Shown here in pieces: positions 53,588 through 62,899 of a DNA stretch of 64,000 bases. Numbering within the stretch: position 1 is the first letter of the stretch; each line of letters begins with the position of its first letter. The position numbers were made by a program, and so were the translations under genes. Location: IMG/VR virus record IMGVR_UViG_3300033233_000010, positions 1 to 64,000 of that record. One strand, written 5' to 3'. Under the pieces are notes generated by a model that was not told where the DNA came from, did not search any database, and saw only the letters and a list, made by a program, of their open reading frames with translations. Source of the stretch: a virus.

Positions 53588-56500
53588 TTAGGCCACCAGC
53601 TTGAGCAGAATGAGAGACCGGTTAAGCATCGAGCCGGTGCCAGCCGATACGCGCCAGCGTCCTTCTACTGCACCGACTCCAGTTGTCGTAATGACCGCGC
53701 ACGTCATAAACGGGGTGCGGTAGTTCGCGTTGTGCTCGTCTGAGCCCGCTTCCGTTCCCGAAACCTGTGAGCCGTTGAACCAAATGCTCACCGTGCTCAG
53801 AGCCGTGGCTGTCGAGTTGCCGTAACCACCGCGGAAAATCGCCAGCCAGACCCCCGCCGTGGGGGTGTCGGTCATGCTCGTCGCGAGCACGTCCGTCGTG
53901 CTTGCCGTCGTGATCGTGCCTGTGGCAACGACCGGAGTACGGGCGCGAGGCGGAGTCGCCGTCCCTATGGCTCGCCAGCGCGAGGACGTGTTGTCGTAGA
54001 GAAGCACGACGCACGCCGAGGGGGCGAGGTTGATGTCCGCACTGTCGAACGTGAAACGGTTCGCCGCCGTGGACGACGCGCTCTCGTGCAGTAGTGAGAT
54101 GACGAAGCTCCCTGTGTTGACAATGACGAGCATGCGCCCGTCTGCGCCTGTCGCGATGCCCGTAATGTTTCGGGCCGCGTCGGTGTTGATTCGGAGCAGC
54201 ACGACGTTCGAGAGCCCAGTCGGGGAATAGTCGTTCTGGTTCGCCGTGATCTGCGCCGGGGAAAGCGTGCCGTTGAGCGAGAACGCCCCCGAGGCGCGTT
54301 CGACGGTGTTCGAGGCGTTGCGCCACCGCGACGACGTGCCGTCGTAGGCGAGCGTGATCGAGTGCCCAGGGCCGAGCACCACGTCAAGAGAGGCGAACGA
54401 GAAGCGGTTCGCCGCCGTGGACGAAGCCGACTCGTGCGAGAGCGTGATCGGGAATGAGCCCACGTTCTCGATGACGAGAATGCGACCTGTGGCGCCGCCC
54501 TGGAGGCCGGTGACCGTGCGCGCGGCGTCCGAGTTGATGCGCATGGTGTTCGCCGTCGAAAGGCTCGCAGGGTTGTAGTCGTTCTGGTCGGCGGTAATCT
54601 GCGCTGGACTGAGGATACCGGCAAGCGCGAAGGCGATGCTCGATTGTTTGACGGTCGGATTGGCGAATGTTCCCGACAGGTCTCCGCCCGCCGCGCCCGT
54701 TGGAGTGCGCGCGTCGGACAGACGCGCATCGTCACCCTGACAGAACGTGCCAGTAGCCGAGCCGAACGCCGCCAGCGCGTGTACGTGGTCTGCACGAGAC
54801 AGCGAAGTCGATGTTCCCTCAGCGTTAGCTGAGCCAGGCGGGTTTGCTGCCGCCGCTGCGGTAGTAATATCGTGCTTGTGGTCGGCTCTCGCAGGCTCCC
54901 CGCTTGTGCCGATAGCCGCAGCCGCTTTCGTGACGTTGGCTGGCGCGGTGTTCGACTGGTGGGCGTGATCGGATCGGGCAAGCGTCGTCGCGGTTCCTTC
55001 GGCGGATGCGGTAGCCACACCCGTCGCAGCCGGAGCCGCTGTGGTCACATCGTGCTTGTGATCGGCCCTGGCCGGCTCTCCGCTCGTACCAATGGCGGCA
55101 GCGGCCTTGGTTACGTTTGCGGGCGCGGTGTTGGACTGGTGGGCGTGGTCGCTGCGGGCAAGGGTCGAAGCCGTGCCCTCCGCAGAAGCGGTCGCGACGC
55201 CGGTAGCGCCGGGGGCAGCGGTCGCCTGGCGCGAGGCAGAAACAGCACGCCACCTAGTAGAAGTGCTGTCGTAGTGAAGTATGACGCACTCATCGGTCTG
55301 AAGTACTAGGTTGGCGGCGTCGGTAAGCGCGAATCGGTTTGCTGCGGTGGACCCAGCGCCCTCGTCGGTCAGAGTGATGGGAAACGAACCGACGTTATGG
55401 ATCGCGACGACGCGACCAGACGAACCGGTAGTCAGGCCGGTGATGCTGAATCCGGGTGTAGAAGCTGAGAGACGCAAGAACGAGGCGGTGGCAATCCCGG
55501 TGGGGGCGTAGTCGTTCGTGTTGGCTGCAATGGTCGTCGGCGTGATGACTCCGTCGATCGCCAACGTTGCCGCGAAGACGCCTCTGTTGTTGTCCGCGAC
55601 GAGCGCGCCAGCGACACGATAGCCGCCGAACTGCGTGTTGTAGTCCTGCTGCCTGAGACCGCTCGCGGCCCATTGGTTGTCCATGCCATGAACAAAACCT
55701 CTGGCGGCGAGCGTAGCTGCGTAGGTCGCGCCGAGAGACCACTGACCGTCGTCGGCGTGGACCTCCGCGAAAGTGAGCGTCCCATCCTGGTCCTCGATGT
55801 GAAGCAGGATGTCGCCCTCGGCTTCACCAGCCGAAATGAAGACGCCGTTGCCGGATGGGCCGCCTCGAAAGGCCGCAAAGTAACCGGCTGGAATCGGACG
55901 CGTAGCGTCTGCCGGCCCCACACGGAGCCGCGAGCATGCCGAGATGGTGGAGGCTCCGAAAACTCGCCATCGGCTCGACGTGGAGTCGTAACGGATGATG
56001 CAGCCGTCTTCGGGGTTGAGCGTCAGGTCCGTCCCGTCTTGGAGCGAGAAGCGGTTTGCTGCGGTAGATCCCGCACCCTCGTCGGTCAACGTGATGGGAA
56101 ACGAGCCGACGTTGGTCAGAACGAGCAATCGACCGTCTGCGCCGCCCGTGATCCCCGTGATGCTGAACCCAGGTGTCGAGGCGCTAAGACGTAGCGTGTT
56201 CGCCGTGCTCAGGCCAGTCGGGGTGTAGTCGTTCTGGTCAGCGCCGATGGTCGTGGGGGAGATGATGCCGGTGAGCGCGAACGTGGTCGAAGACTGGAGC
56301 ACGAGAGGGCCGGGGTACGTTCCGCCGAGATCCTGCGAGGCTGGTCCCGATGGCGATCCGCCGCTCCCGCCACCTGAGATCGCACGCCAGCGCGAAGTAG
56401 TGCTGTCGTACTGAAGGAGCGCAACCGAATCGGGAGACATGCTCATGTCGGCGGTGAGCGCAAAGCGGTTTGCCGCCGTCGAGCCCGCATCCTCATCCTT

Positions 56501-57424
56501 GAGCGTGATCGCGAACGAGCCGATGTTGTGAACGACCAGAATTCGACCGCTTGCCCCTCCCGCCAGTCCGGTGATATTGAACGCACCCGATGACGTGAGC
56601 CGCAGGACGGCGGCGGTCGAGAGGCTGGCCGGGTTGTAGTCGTTCTGATTCGCACCGATAGAAGCCGGACTGAGCACACCGGTAAGCGCAAAAGCGATAC
56701 TGCTTTGTGCAACTGTGGGGTTAGCGAAGGTTCCGCTGAGATCACCGCCCGCCGCTCCCGTCGGAGTACGCGCATCCGAAAGCCGAGAGTCGGTACCCTG
56801 ACAGACCGTGCTCGTCGTCGTCCCGTATGGGTCGTCTGCTCCGATCGCCCGCCACCGAGCCGACGTGGCGTCGTACTGGAGTGAGATCGTCTTGTTCGGC
56901 GTGAGGATGAAGCTCGCCGCTCCGCGGAGCGAGAATCTATTCGCCGCTGTGCTGTTCGTGTCCGAGTCAGTCAGCGTGATGTTGAACGATCCGACGTTGT
57001 GGACTTGGACCAGCCGTCCGGTTGCGCCTGCCGCGAGGCCCGTAACGTTTACCGCCGTCGAAGCTGCGATGCGGAGAAGCCCGGCGTTGCCGAAGCCAGT
57101 CGGGTTGTAGTTGTTCTGGCTGCTGCCGATCGTGGGCGGCGTGAGCACCACGTTGCCGGCGTTGTTGGCCGCCTCCGTGGGCGGGGTCGGATTGTGCGCG
57201 GCGATAAGACCACCGGCGGGGTTGCTCGTGTCGTTATCGAGCGTCGTCTTATCCCCGGCGGAGAGGGCGCTGACGAAGGTGATCGAGAGCACGTCGCCGT
57301 TGCGCGAGATGTCCTGAAGCGCCGTTGCGATGGAAGACGCTCTGATCTCGATGACGAGATTGTCCTCGAAACATCCGCCGGACGGGAAGTCGGTCGTGAT
57401 CTGATAGGTATAGCTCTGGGCCAC
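53588..57424 (-). CDS. Large modular tail fibre protein
   Basis: 1278 residues; GTG overlaps the preceding stop (TAGTG). Six copies of a ~105-residue module: an ISPxxIxAxQNDYxPxGLS strand, LRLxxS, ITGxxxGxxGR, GSFxITLxxExAxSTAANRF and YDxTSSRWRA. Five DHxH elements (ARSDHAHQS, ARADHKHDV) around 54.8-55.2 kb resemble metal-binding fibre repeats. A separate domain (AGYFAAFRGGPSGNGVFIS) interrupts module 3/4. The end (TAGVWLAIFRGGYGNST; RWRVSAGTGSMLNRSL) looks like a receptor-binding jelly-roll. Confidence 0.87.
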   Translation of the reverse strand: MAQSYTYQITTDFPSGGCFEDNLVIEIRASSIATALQDISRNGDVLSITFVSALSAGDKTTLDNDTSNPAGGLIAAHNPTPPTEAANNAGNVVLTPPTIGSSQNNYNPTGFGNAGLLRIAASTAVNVTGLAAGATGRLVQVHNVGSFNITLTDSDTNSTAANRFSLRGAASFILTPNKTISLQYDATSARWRAIGADDPYGTTTSTVCQGTDSRLSDARTPTGAAGGDLSGTFANPTVAQSSIAFALTGVLSPASIGANQNDYNPASLSTAAVLRLTSSGAFNITGLAGGASGRILVVHNIGSFAITLKDEDAGSTAANRFALTADMSMSPDSVALLQYDSTTSRWRAISGGGSGGSPSGPASQDLGGTYPGPLVLQSSTTFALTGIISPTTIGADQNDYTPTGLSTANTLRLSASTPGFSITGITGGADGRLLVLTNVGSFPITLTDEGAGSTAANRFSLQDGTDLTLNPEDGCIIRYDSTSSRWRVFGASTISACSRLRVGPADATRPIPAGYFAAFRGGPSGNGVFISAGEAEGDILLHIEDQDGTLTFAEVHADDGQWSLGATYAATLAARGFVHGMDNQWAASGLRQQDYNTQFGGYRVAGALVADNNRGVFAATLAIDGVITPTTIAANTNDYAPTGIATASFLRLSASTPGFSITGLTTGSSGRVVAIHNVGSFPITLTDEGAGSTAANRFALTDAANLVLQTDECVILHYDSTSTRWRAVSASRQATAAPGATGVATASAEGTASTLARSDHAHQSNTAPANVTKAAAAIGTSGEPARADHKHDVTTAAPAATGVATASAEGTATTLARSDHAHQSNTAPANVTKAAAAIGTSGEPARADHKHDITTAAAAANPPGSANAEGTSTSLSRADHVHALAAFGSATGTFCQGDDARLSDARTPTGAAGGDLSGTFANPTVKQSSIAFALAGILSPAQITADQNDYNPASLSTANTMRINSDAARTVTGLQGGATGRILVIENVGSFPITLSHESASSTAANRFSFASLDVVLGPGHSITLAYDGTSSRWRNASNTVERASGAFSLNGTLSPAQITANQNDYSPTGLSNVVLLRINTDAARNITGIATGADGRMLVIVNTGSFVISLLHESASSTAANRFTFDSADINLAPSACVVLLYDNTSSRWRAIGTATPPRARTPVVATGTITTASTTDVLATSMTDTPTAGVWLAIFRGGYGNSTATALSTVSIWFNGSQVSGTEAGSDEHNANYRTPFMTCAVITTTGVGAVEGRWRVSAGTGSMLNRSLILLKLVA

Positions 57425-58758
57425 TAGGCTGTGACCTCTTCGACGAGCAGGCTCGCGCTTTCGTCTTCGCGCGTGATCGGCCTTACTTGCCCCGTCCCGG
57501 AACTGACGCGCCATTGAACGACAACGACGTGAGCGCCAGCTGTGAGTCCTGTGAGCTTGAGGCTTACGGCCATGGCCGTGACGCCCGAGCCACCGTTGGA
57601 TTTCGTGCTGCCACCGCGCCGAACGATGCCATCCACGACCACGCGGAAGAAGACGACAGCGTTATTCGTTCCGTTCGATGCGCTTCCAAGCGACTGAACG
57701 ATGAGCGCACCGCCGGTGGTCGTGATGTCGATTCTGAGCACATCCTGCGTCGTCGCAGTAACGTCGGCGACGAGACCGCCGGTGCTCATGGTTCCGGTGC
57801 CACCCGTACAGCCAGTGAATTGATTGCCTCCGCTCGTCCCGGTGTAGGACACGAGTTGCGGGCCGTTACTGGTCGTTATCAGAAGCGTGCCGGCGGCGGC
57901 GAAGCCCGTCGTCGAGGCGACGTTGATGGTTCCAGTAGGCAGCGAGACGCCGTTGGAACCGGCTGCGATCGTCGTTCGGAGTCGGAAGAATACGAGGCCG
58001 CCGGTGCTCATGGTGCCGGTGCCGCCGGTACAACCGGTGAAGGTCGTGGCGCCTGTGCCCGTGTAGGTAACGATCTGCGGACCCGCGCTCGTCAAGACGA
58101 CGATCTGTCCGGCAGCGGCGAAGCCCGTCGTCGAGGCGACGTTGATGGTTCCAGTCGGCAGCGAGACGCCGTTTGAGGCCGCAGCGATGGTTGTGTTCGC
58201 CGCAGGCCACGTCGTCGCGGTCGTGGTCTGATTCGACGTGACTTCCGTCCACTGCGTCTGAACGATTCCACCAGCGCCGGAGGCGCCGCCAGCCGCGCCC
58301 TGAATACGCCAGCGAGATGACGTAGCGTCGTAGGCGAGGGTAACGATGGCACCGCCGACGAGCGTGACGTTGCCACCAGCAAGCGTGAAGCGGTTGGCCG
58401 CGGTCGAGGAAGCAGACTCACTGATGAGCGTGATCGTGTTCGAGTCGATGTTGATGAGCGTGAGAAGGCGCCCGCTCGTTCCTCCAGCGATGCCGGTGAT
58501 GTTGACGGCGACCGAAGACGTGAGTCGAAGTGTTGACGCGGTCGCAAGCCCGGTCGGGCTGTAGTTGTCCTGGTTGGCCGCGAGCGAAGTCGGCGAAATG
58601 ACGCCGGTCAGCGCGAACGTCTCGGAACCGGCAATCGCTTTGAGGAGAGTAGCCCGAACAGCGGGAAGCGTGGGAGTGCCGCCATCGTCCACGAGGGCAA
58701 CGATGTCTCCGATGAAGGTGTTGATCTCTCGGATCTGGTCGGCGGCGATCCCACTCAT
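57424..58758 (-). CDS. Tail fibre protein sharing modules with its neighbour
   Basis: 444 residues. One copy of the QDNYSPTGLATASTLRL ... STAANRF ... YDATSSRWRI module, then two tandem ~65-residue repeats (SLPTGTINVASTTGFAAAG ... TFTGCTGGTGTMSTGG) and a C-terminal domain with VVVQWRVSSGTGQVRPI, which matches the end of the larger fibre (RWRVSAGTG). The two genes probably arose from one fibre by duplication. Confidence 0.82.
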   Translation of the reverse strand: MSGIAADQIREINTFIGDIVALVDDGGTPTLPAVRATLLKAIAGSETFALTGVISPTSLAANQDNYSPTGLATASTLRLTSSVAVNITGIAGGTSGRLLTLINIDSNTITLISESASSTAANRFTLAGGNVTLVGGAIVTLAYDATSSRWRIQGAAGGASGAGGIVQTQWTEVTSNQTTTATTWPAANTTIAAASNGVSLPTGTINVASTTGFAAAGQIVVLTSAGPQIVTYTGTGATTFTGCTGGTGTMSTGGLVFFRLRTTIAAGSNGVSLPTGTINVASTTGFAAAGTLLITTSNGPQLVSYTGTSGGNQFTGCTGGTGTMSTGGLVADVTATTQDVLRIDITTTGGALIVQSLGSASNGTNNAVVFFRVVVDGIVRRGGSTKSNGGSGVTAMAVSLKLTGLTAGAHVVVVQWRVSSGTGQVRPITREDESASLLVEEVTA

Positions 58759-58781
58759 GGACTAATCTCTACGTCTCCGCT

Positions 58782-59879
58782 TTAGGTGAAGGATGCCGGG
58801 CTCTCGATCTGGATGCGGTCGCCCGACTTGACCTTCGTCGTGAAGCTGACCTGCGTCGTGGAGACCCAGGTTACATCCTCACCGGCGCCCTTGGCTTGGA
58901 GAACCCCGTTCCGCCAGATTTTGCAGCGCGAGTCGTCGCGGAACTCGGCAGCTGTGCTTGGTGTGATGGGCGTACCGAAGCTGGCGAACGTCGTGGTGGT
59001 TCCGGTGCCCGAGAACACGCCCGTCTGGACGTTGAACGTCTCTGCCGCCGCCGCCTGGGCTGTGACGTTGAACTGCCGGAAGGGGAGGCGCGTGACGACC
59101 GAAGTGGGGTCGATGATGTCGGGGAGCTGACCACCCGAGAGGAAGGCGCCGCGATCGAGGCCGTAGAAGCTCTGCTGGAACGGAAGTTGGAACTGGTAAG
59201 TTCCGGCGGGCAACGTGACCGCGACGATCGCGTCCGTCGTCGGGTTGATCTTGACGAAGCTGATCTGGAGGTTCTCGCTGGCCGCGGCGGCGATGGCCGT
59301 ACCGTCCGACGTGCCCGTGAGCACCTGGAGCAGACCGAACACGCGCGTGCCACCGTCGAGCGGCGGATCGTTCGTGCTCCCGATGAAGATGTCCACCTCG
59401 TTGAGCACCACAGCTGCCGCCGAAGCAGCCGTGGAGAGTCCGACGCCGAGCGTACCGGCGACGGTGAAGTTGGCCTCGGTCGCGGCGAGGTAGGCGTTGT
59501 TCTGGGTGCTCGACGGCCCGACCGCGATGATGCCCGAACCGCCAGCGACCATCGCGGACGAAACGAGCTTGCCGAGCGCGCCCGCGCCGAGCGTGAAGAC
59601 GTTGTTCGTGTCGCGCGGCGACTTGAACACGAACTTTTTGTCGTGAATTTGGCGCAAACCGAAGTTGTCGAGAGCCGTAGCGATGCTCACGAACCAGTCG
59701 GCGGTCCCAACCTGTGTCTGCGGGTCGATGATGCGCCGGACCTGCGATCGGAGCCCGTTCAGGTCGAACAGGATGTTCTGGTCTGCGGCGGCGGGCGTCT
59801 CCAGACCGGCACCGGGAGGAACGGTGTCGTCGTAGACATCCGAGTTGCGGATCTGTGTTTCTTGGTCGAGAGTGCTCAT
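58782..59879 (-). CDS. Virion structural protein, 365 aa
   Basis: SD AAGGAG upstream. DPQTQVGTADWFVSIATALD, GGSGIIAVGPSSTQNNAYLA, LPAGTYQFQLPFQQSFYG. The last ~60 residues (FRDDSRCKIWRNGVLQAKG; TWVSTTQVSFTTKVKSGDRI) resemble those of 59892-60794 (FKDDGRIEVHLNGQDL; EWVSATQIKMRVKVKNKDT), so both share a C-terminal beta domain. Probably baseplate or tail. Confidence 0.75.
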   Translation of the reverse strand: MSTLDQETQIRNSDVYDDTVPPGAGLETPAAADQNILFDLNGLRSQVRRIIDPQTQVGTADWFVSIATALDNFGLRQIHDKKFVFKSPRDTNNVFTLGAGALGKLVSSAMVAGGSGIIAVGPSSTQNNAYLAATEANFTVAGTLGVGLSTAASAAAVVLNEVDIFIGSTNDPPLDGGTRVFGLLQVLTGTSDGTAIAAAASENLQISFVKINPTTDAIVAVTLPAGTYQFQLPFQQSFYGLDRGAFLSGGQLPDIIDPTSVVTRLPFRQFNVTAQAAAAETFNVQTGVFSGTGTTTTFASFGTPITPSTAAEFRDDSRCKIWRNGVLQAKGAGEDVTWVSTTQVSFTTKVKSGDRIQIESPASFT

Positions 59880-59891
59880 TCAGAGGGCTCC

Positions 59892-60794
59892 TTACGCGGT
59901 CGGGAACGGCGCCCGAACCATGATGGTATCCTTATTCTTGACCTTGACACGCATCTTGATCTGCGTCGCAGAGACCCATTCCGCGATGCCGTTGCCAGAG
60001 CCGTCGCCCTTCGGAAGATCCTGCCCGTTCAGGTGAACTTCGATTCGCCCATCGTCCTTGAAAGCGGCACCCGACGCCGGGAGTGTAACATTCAGATCGC
60101 CAGACACCGGGGCGGGCGAGAACAGACCGCCGCCATAGGCCCCCGTCCGAATGTTGATGGCGGTGTCCGGGACGACCGTCTCGACGAACGGCCCGATGAC
60201 GACTTCGCGCAGCTCGAAGGAGTTGAAGTCGAGAATCGCCTCGTCCGGTCCACCGAGCGTGAGCGTGTTGTTGGGCACGATGATGGTCTTCGTCGGGTCG
60301 ACGACCGGGAAGCCGTCCACTTCGCGCACTTTGACGCCACTGCCGATGACCTCGCCCTCCTCGTCGAGTTCGAGCTGATGAACCCGCGTCTCCAGGTCGT
60401 CGATGATCGGCCCGAGATCGGGGAAGGGCGGCGGCGGGGGCGCGGGAGCTGGGAAGACCTGACCCGACGGCAGGACTGTGCTGCCCTGGCTCTCGAAAGT
60501 CACCTTCTGAACGACCAGCTCAACCGGAGTCGAGGAGAGAACAGCGTCGAGCGCCTGCTGCCGCTGCGCCGGATCGTGGAAGCGGAAGACGACGTGGTCC
60601 TCGCGAACGACCGAGACCTGCCAGTCCTCCACGTCGGGCAGGACGCGTTGAATCGTTTGGGCGAGGATCGTCTTGGGCTTGTCGGCGGCGAACCTATCCG
60701 CACGCTCGAAGTAGATGAACATCGCGTAAATGTAGAATGCCGGACACTCCGCGATGTCCCTCCCGAAAGGCAGGTTATCGTAGAGGTAGCCCAA
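59892..60794 (-). CDS. Virion structural protein, 300 aa
   Basis: TTG start at 60794 or an internal ATG at 60722 (MFIYFERADRF). VEDWQVSVVREDHVVFRFHD, a Pro-rich hinge (FPAPAPPPPPFPD), LETRVHQLELDEEGEVIG, then the C-terminal beta domain shared with 58782-59879. Likely tail or baseplate. Confidence 0.72.
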   Translation of the reverse strand: MGYLYDNLPFGRDIAECPAFYIYAMFIYFERADRFAADKPKTILAQTIQRVLPDVEDWQVSVVREDHVVFRFHDPAQRQQALDAVLSSTPVELVVQKVTFESQGSTVLPSGQVFPAPAPPPPPFPDLGPIIDDLETRVHQLELDEEGEVIGSGVKVREVDGFPVVDPTKTIIVPNNTLTLGGPDEAILDFNSFELREVVIGPFVETVVPDTAINIRTGAYGGGLFSPAPVSGDLNVTLPASGAAFKDDGRIEVHLNGQDLPKGDGSGNGIAEWVSATQIKMRVKVKNKDTIMVRAPFPTA

Positions 60795-60805
60795 GGGAGC
60801 CCATC

Positions 60806-61015
60806 CTACAGTCGCTTGGCGATGCCGTTCATTTCTCCGATGACCTTGTCGAGCTGGCCGACAACGTCACGGAGGTCGGACGGCGTGCCCGTGCTCGCCG
60901 CCCGCTTGAGGTGGGACAGGTGAGTGTTCGCCAACTGTCCGAGGTCGCGGAGACGGACTCCGAGCATCGGGCTGTGCGATTCCGCGAGTCCCGCGATCTC
61001 GTCAAACCGGCTCAT
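60806..61015 (-). CDS. Small helical protein, MSRFDEI start
   Basis: 69 residues; TAGGAG lies 6 bases before the ATG. MSRFDEIAGLAESHSPMLG belongs to the SLFDRI-like starts; the rest is helical (ANTHLSHLKRAAST; LDKVIGEMNGIAKRL). Possibly an internal head protein. Confidence 0.7.
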   Translation of the reverse strand: MSRFDEIAGLAESHSPMLGVRLRDLGQLANTHLSHLKRAASTGTPSDLRDVVGQLDKVIGEMNGIAKRL

Positions 61016-61024
61016 GTCGGACTC

Positions 61025-61297
61025 CTACTTGGTGTTGTGCTGAGCGGGCTTGCCCGTGCGCAGCTGCGCCGCCGAGACCTTGGCCGTGGTCTGGTCGTTG
61101 TCGCCGTACTTCGGGTCCGGCTTCGGACGGTAGCGCGTGTTGGGGTCGTGCTTGCCCGTCGTCGAGGTCGTCTCGGGCGGCGTCTTGCCGTACCACGAGA
61201 CGGTCTCGGGCGTCGACTTGTCCTCCTCGCCGAGCGACAGAAGGGGGCGCCGCGTGAGCGTGATCCCGAGTCCGGCCATCTGGTCGAATGCACCCAT
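61025..61297 (-). CDS. Small protein with MGAFDQM start and LTRRPLLSLG
   Basis: 90 residues; TAGGAG lies 6 bases before the ATG. The N terminus MGAFDQMAGLGITLTRRPLL joins both recurrent motifs within 20 residues. The rest is hydrophilic (TPETVSWYGKTPPETTS; DPKYGDNDQTTAKVSAAQLR). This is the most compact carrier of the motif pair. Confidence 0.7.
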   Translation of the reverse strand: MGAFDQMAGLGITLTRRPLLSLGEEDKSTPETVSWYGKTPPETTSTTGKHDPNTRYRPKPDPKYGDNDQTTAKVSAAQLRTGKPAQHNTK

Positions 61298-61306
61298 GTC
61301 GATCTC

Positions 61307-61669
61307 CTACCCGTTCGGAACGGTGACTTGCCTGAAGTGGGCGTCGAACTCGTTGAACGACGCGATGCCGACGAAGATCGAGCCCCTGGTGAGGATGATC
61401 TTCGAGACGATGTTCAGAACGTCGACCCCATCGTAGAGGTCGATCTTCTTCTTCTCACCGCCGTTCATCGAGGTCGTGTTCCACGGCGATGCGGTCTCGA
61501 CCGCCAGGCTGGTTCGCGCGCTGCGGATCGTGAACGTCGTGTCCTCGTGGCACCCGATATAGAGGACCGGGATGACGGCGAGCGCATCGCGATGCACGAT
61601 CACCAGCTCGTCGTTGGAGGAAACGAGCGGCCAGAAGTCCGTCTTGACTCGGAAGTCGCTCAGTCTCAT
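61307..61669 (-). CDS. Small structural-looking protein, 120 aa
   Basis: TAGGAG 6 bases before the ATG. Beta-rich: MRLSDFRVKTDFWPLVSSND, ELVIVHRDALAVIPVLYIG, VLNIVSKIILTRGSIFVG. Probably a virion component; no family recognised. Confidence 0.7.
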   Translation of the reverse strand: MRLSDFRVKTDFWPLVSSNDELVIVHRDALAVIPVLYIGCHEDTTFTIRSARTSLAVETASPWNTTSMNGGEKKKIDLYDGVDVLNIVSKIILTRGSIFVGIASFNEFDAHFRQVTVPNG

Positions 61670-61735
61670 CGACCGCTCCTACCCATCGGACCCATCTTCG
61701 CAGACGGAGCCCGAGAACGCACGCCAGTTTCGCAC

Positions 61736-62473
61736 CTACACCGCTACCTTACCAGACACTCGGGCGCTTCCGCCCTTCCGTTTGCGGTGCCTGGCGAGCA
61801 GTGCCGAGTACCGATCGTGCGGGGCTCCGGTGATGGGGTGGGCGCCTACCGGCTTGCGATTGGCCGCTTTGCGCGTCGGAGCCACGAACGCCATCTTGGC
61901 CTTCTTGGCGCCGCCGACGCGACTGATGCTCCCGACGCTCGCGAGCGGACGACGGGAGAGGGTCCGGTGACCGCCGGAGGCAACCTTCGGTATGACGGCC
62001 TTCGGCTTGGCGGCTCCCGGCGTGGCGGTTTTCGGCTGGGCGGCCTGGGCGAAGGGATCGACGAGCTTGCGCGTGACGCCCATGGGAGCCGCGGGCGCGG
62101 CGGTCGCTACCGGCTTCTTCGCCTTCGGCTTGCGCGGTTTCCGCAGCTTCTTGGTACGCCCGGTGTCGCCGTGGCAGTGCGCGCCGATGCGTGTCGTGCC
62201 TTTCGGGCACGGCGCGCTGGCGAGCGGACGGCGAGCGAGGCTGGTGACTGGATGGGCGGGAGCCTTCGGAACGGCGAGTGGAGCGGCCTTGGGAGCGGTC
62301 TTCGGAGTGCCCTTCGGCGCTGCTGTGGGAGCCGCTGTGGGAGCCTTTGGAGCGGCCTTCCCACCGACCGGCTTGGCGTACTTCTTGACGATGGCCTGGA
62401 TTCCCTCTCGGGCCCTGGTACCCCACTCGTCGAGCGACCGGAAGGCCGCGATGGCTTCGCTCAGCTCGTCCAA
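61736..62473 (-). CDS. Basic Ala/Lys/Pro-rich protein with three signal motifs
   Basis: 245 residues from a TTG. N-terminal helix LSEAIAAFRSLDEW, a histone-like low-complexity stretch (GKAAPKAPTAAPTAAP; KKLRKPRKPKAKK), and two RRP motifs, SLARRPLASAPC and LSRRPLASVGSI. Highly basic: likely binds DNA inside the head. The motifs may be targeting or cleavage points. Confidence 0.72.
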   Translation of the reverse strand: MDELSEAIAAFRSLDEWGTRAREGIQAIVKKYAKPVGGKAAPKAPTAAPTAAPKGTPKTAPKAAPLAVPKAPAHPVTSLARRPLASAPCPKGTTRIGAHCHGDTGRTKKLRKPRKPKAKKPVATAAPAAPMGVTRKLVDPFAQAAQPKTATPGAAKPKAVIPKVASGGHRTLSRRPLASVGSISRVGGAKKAKMAFVAPTRKAANRKPVGAHPITGAPHDRYSALLARHRKRKGGSARVSGKVAV

Positions 62474-62476
62474 GGC

Positions 62477-62842
62477 TCAGTCTCCAGCGATGACCGATTC
62501 GACCGATGTCGCGTTGGGTCCGGTGGTGATGAAGATCCCGGGGATACCGGAAGTGCTCGACCACTGGCCGTCGCCGGGGCCGAACTTGAAGCCGGCATCG
62601 GTGCTGACACCGATCTTGAGCGTGACCTCTTGGTCGGTCCGAAGGAAGACCCGCTTGGCGAGCGTGACGCCACCCATCGGGAGGGGCACGTTCGTCTGGA
62701 GCCCGGCGATGACCTGCGGCGAGGTCGTGGTGACCTCGGTCACGTCCTTCGAGTCCTGGGTCGTCTTCTTGGTCTCCGAGACGTTCGCGGCGTTGATGAC
62801 CTCGAAGGTCCCCTGCATCTTGACGGTTCTCGTAGCAGCCAT
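62477..62842 (-). CDS. Small virion structural protein, 121 aa
   Basis: Beta-rich: RTVKMQGTFEVINAANVSET, QVIAGLQTNVPLPMGGV, EVTLKIGVSTDAGFKFGPGD. Resembles small tail or head completion proteins in composition; no family recognised. An AGTAGAATC sequence lies about 25 bases upstream. Confidence 0.7.
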   Translation of the reverse strand: MAATRTVKMQGTFEVINAANVSETKKTTQDSKDVTEVTTTSPQVIAGLQTNVPLPMGGVTLAKRVFLRTDQEVTLKIGVSTDAGFKFGPGDGQWSSTSGIPGIFITTGPNATSVESVIAGD

Positions 62843-62899
62843 CGGGCCTCGCTCCCTGCCTTGGGATTCTACTCGTTCGGGTCGAAACTCGAAATGAGC

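Noticed and set aside
61015-61680. TAGGAG sequences at 61015, 61297 and 61669 as members of the leaderless promoter set
   Set aside because: They sit 6 bases before ATG like the promoter element, but contain AGGAG and overlap upstream stop codons, so they are ordinary ribosome-binding sites.
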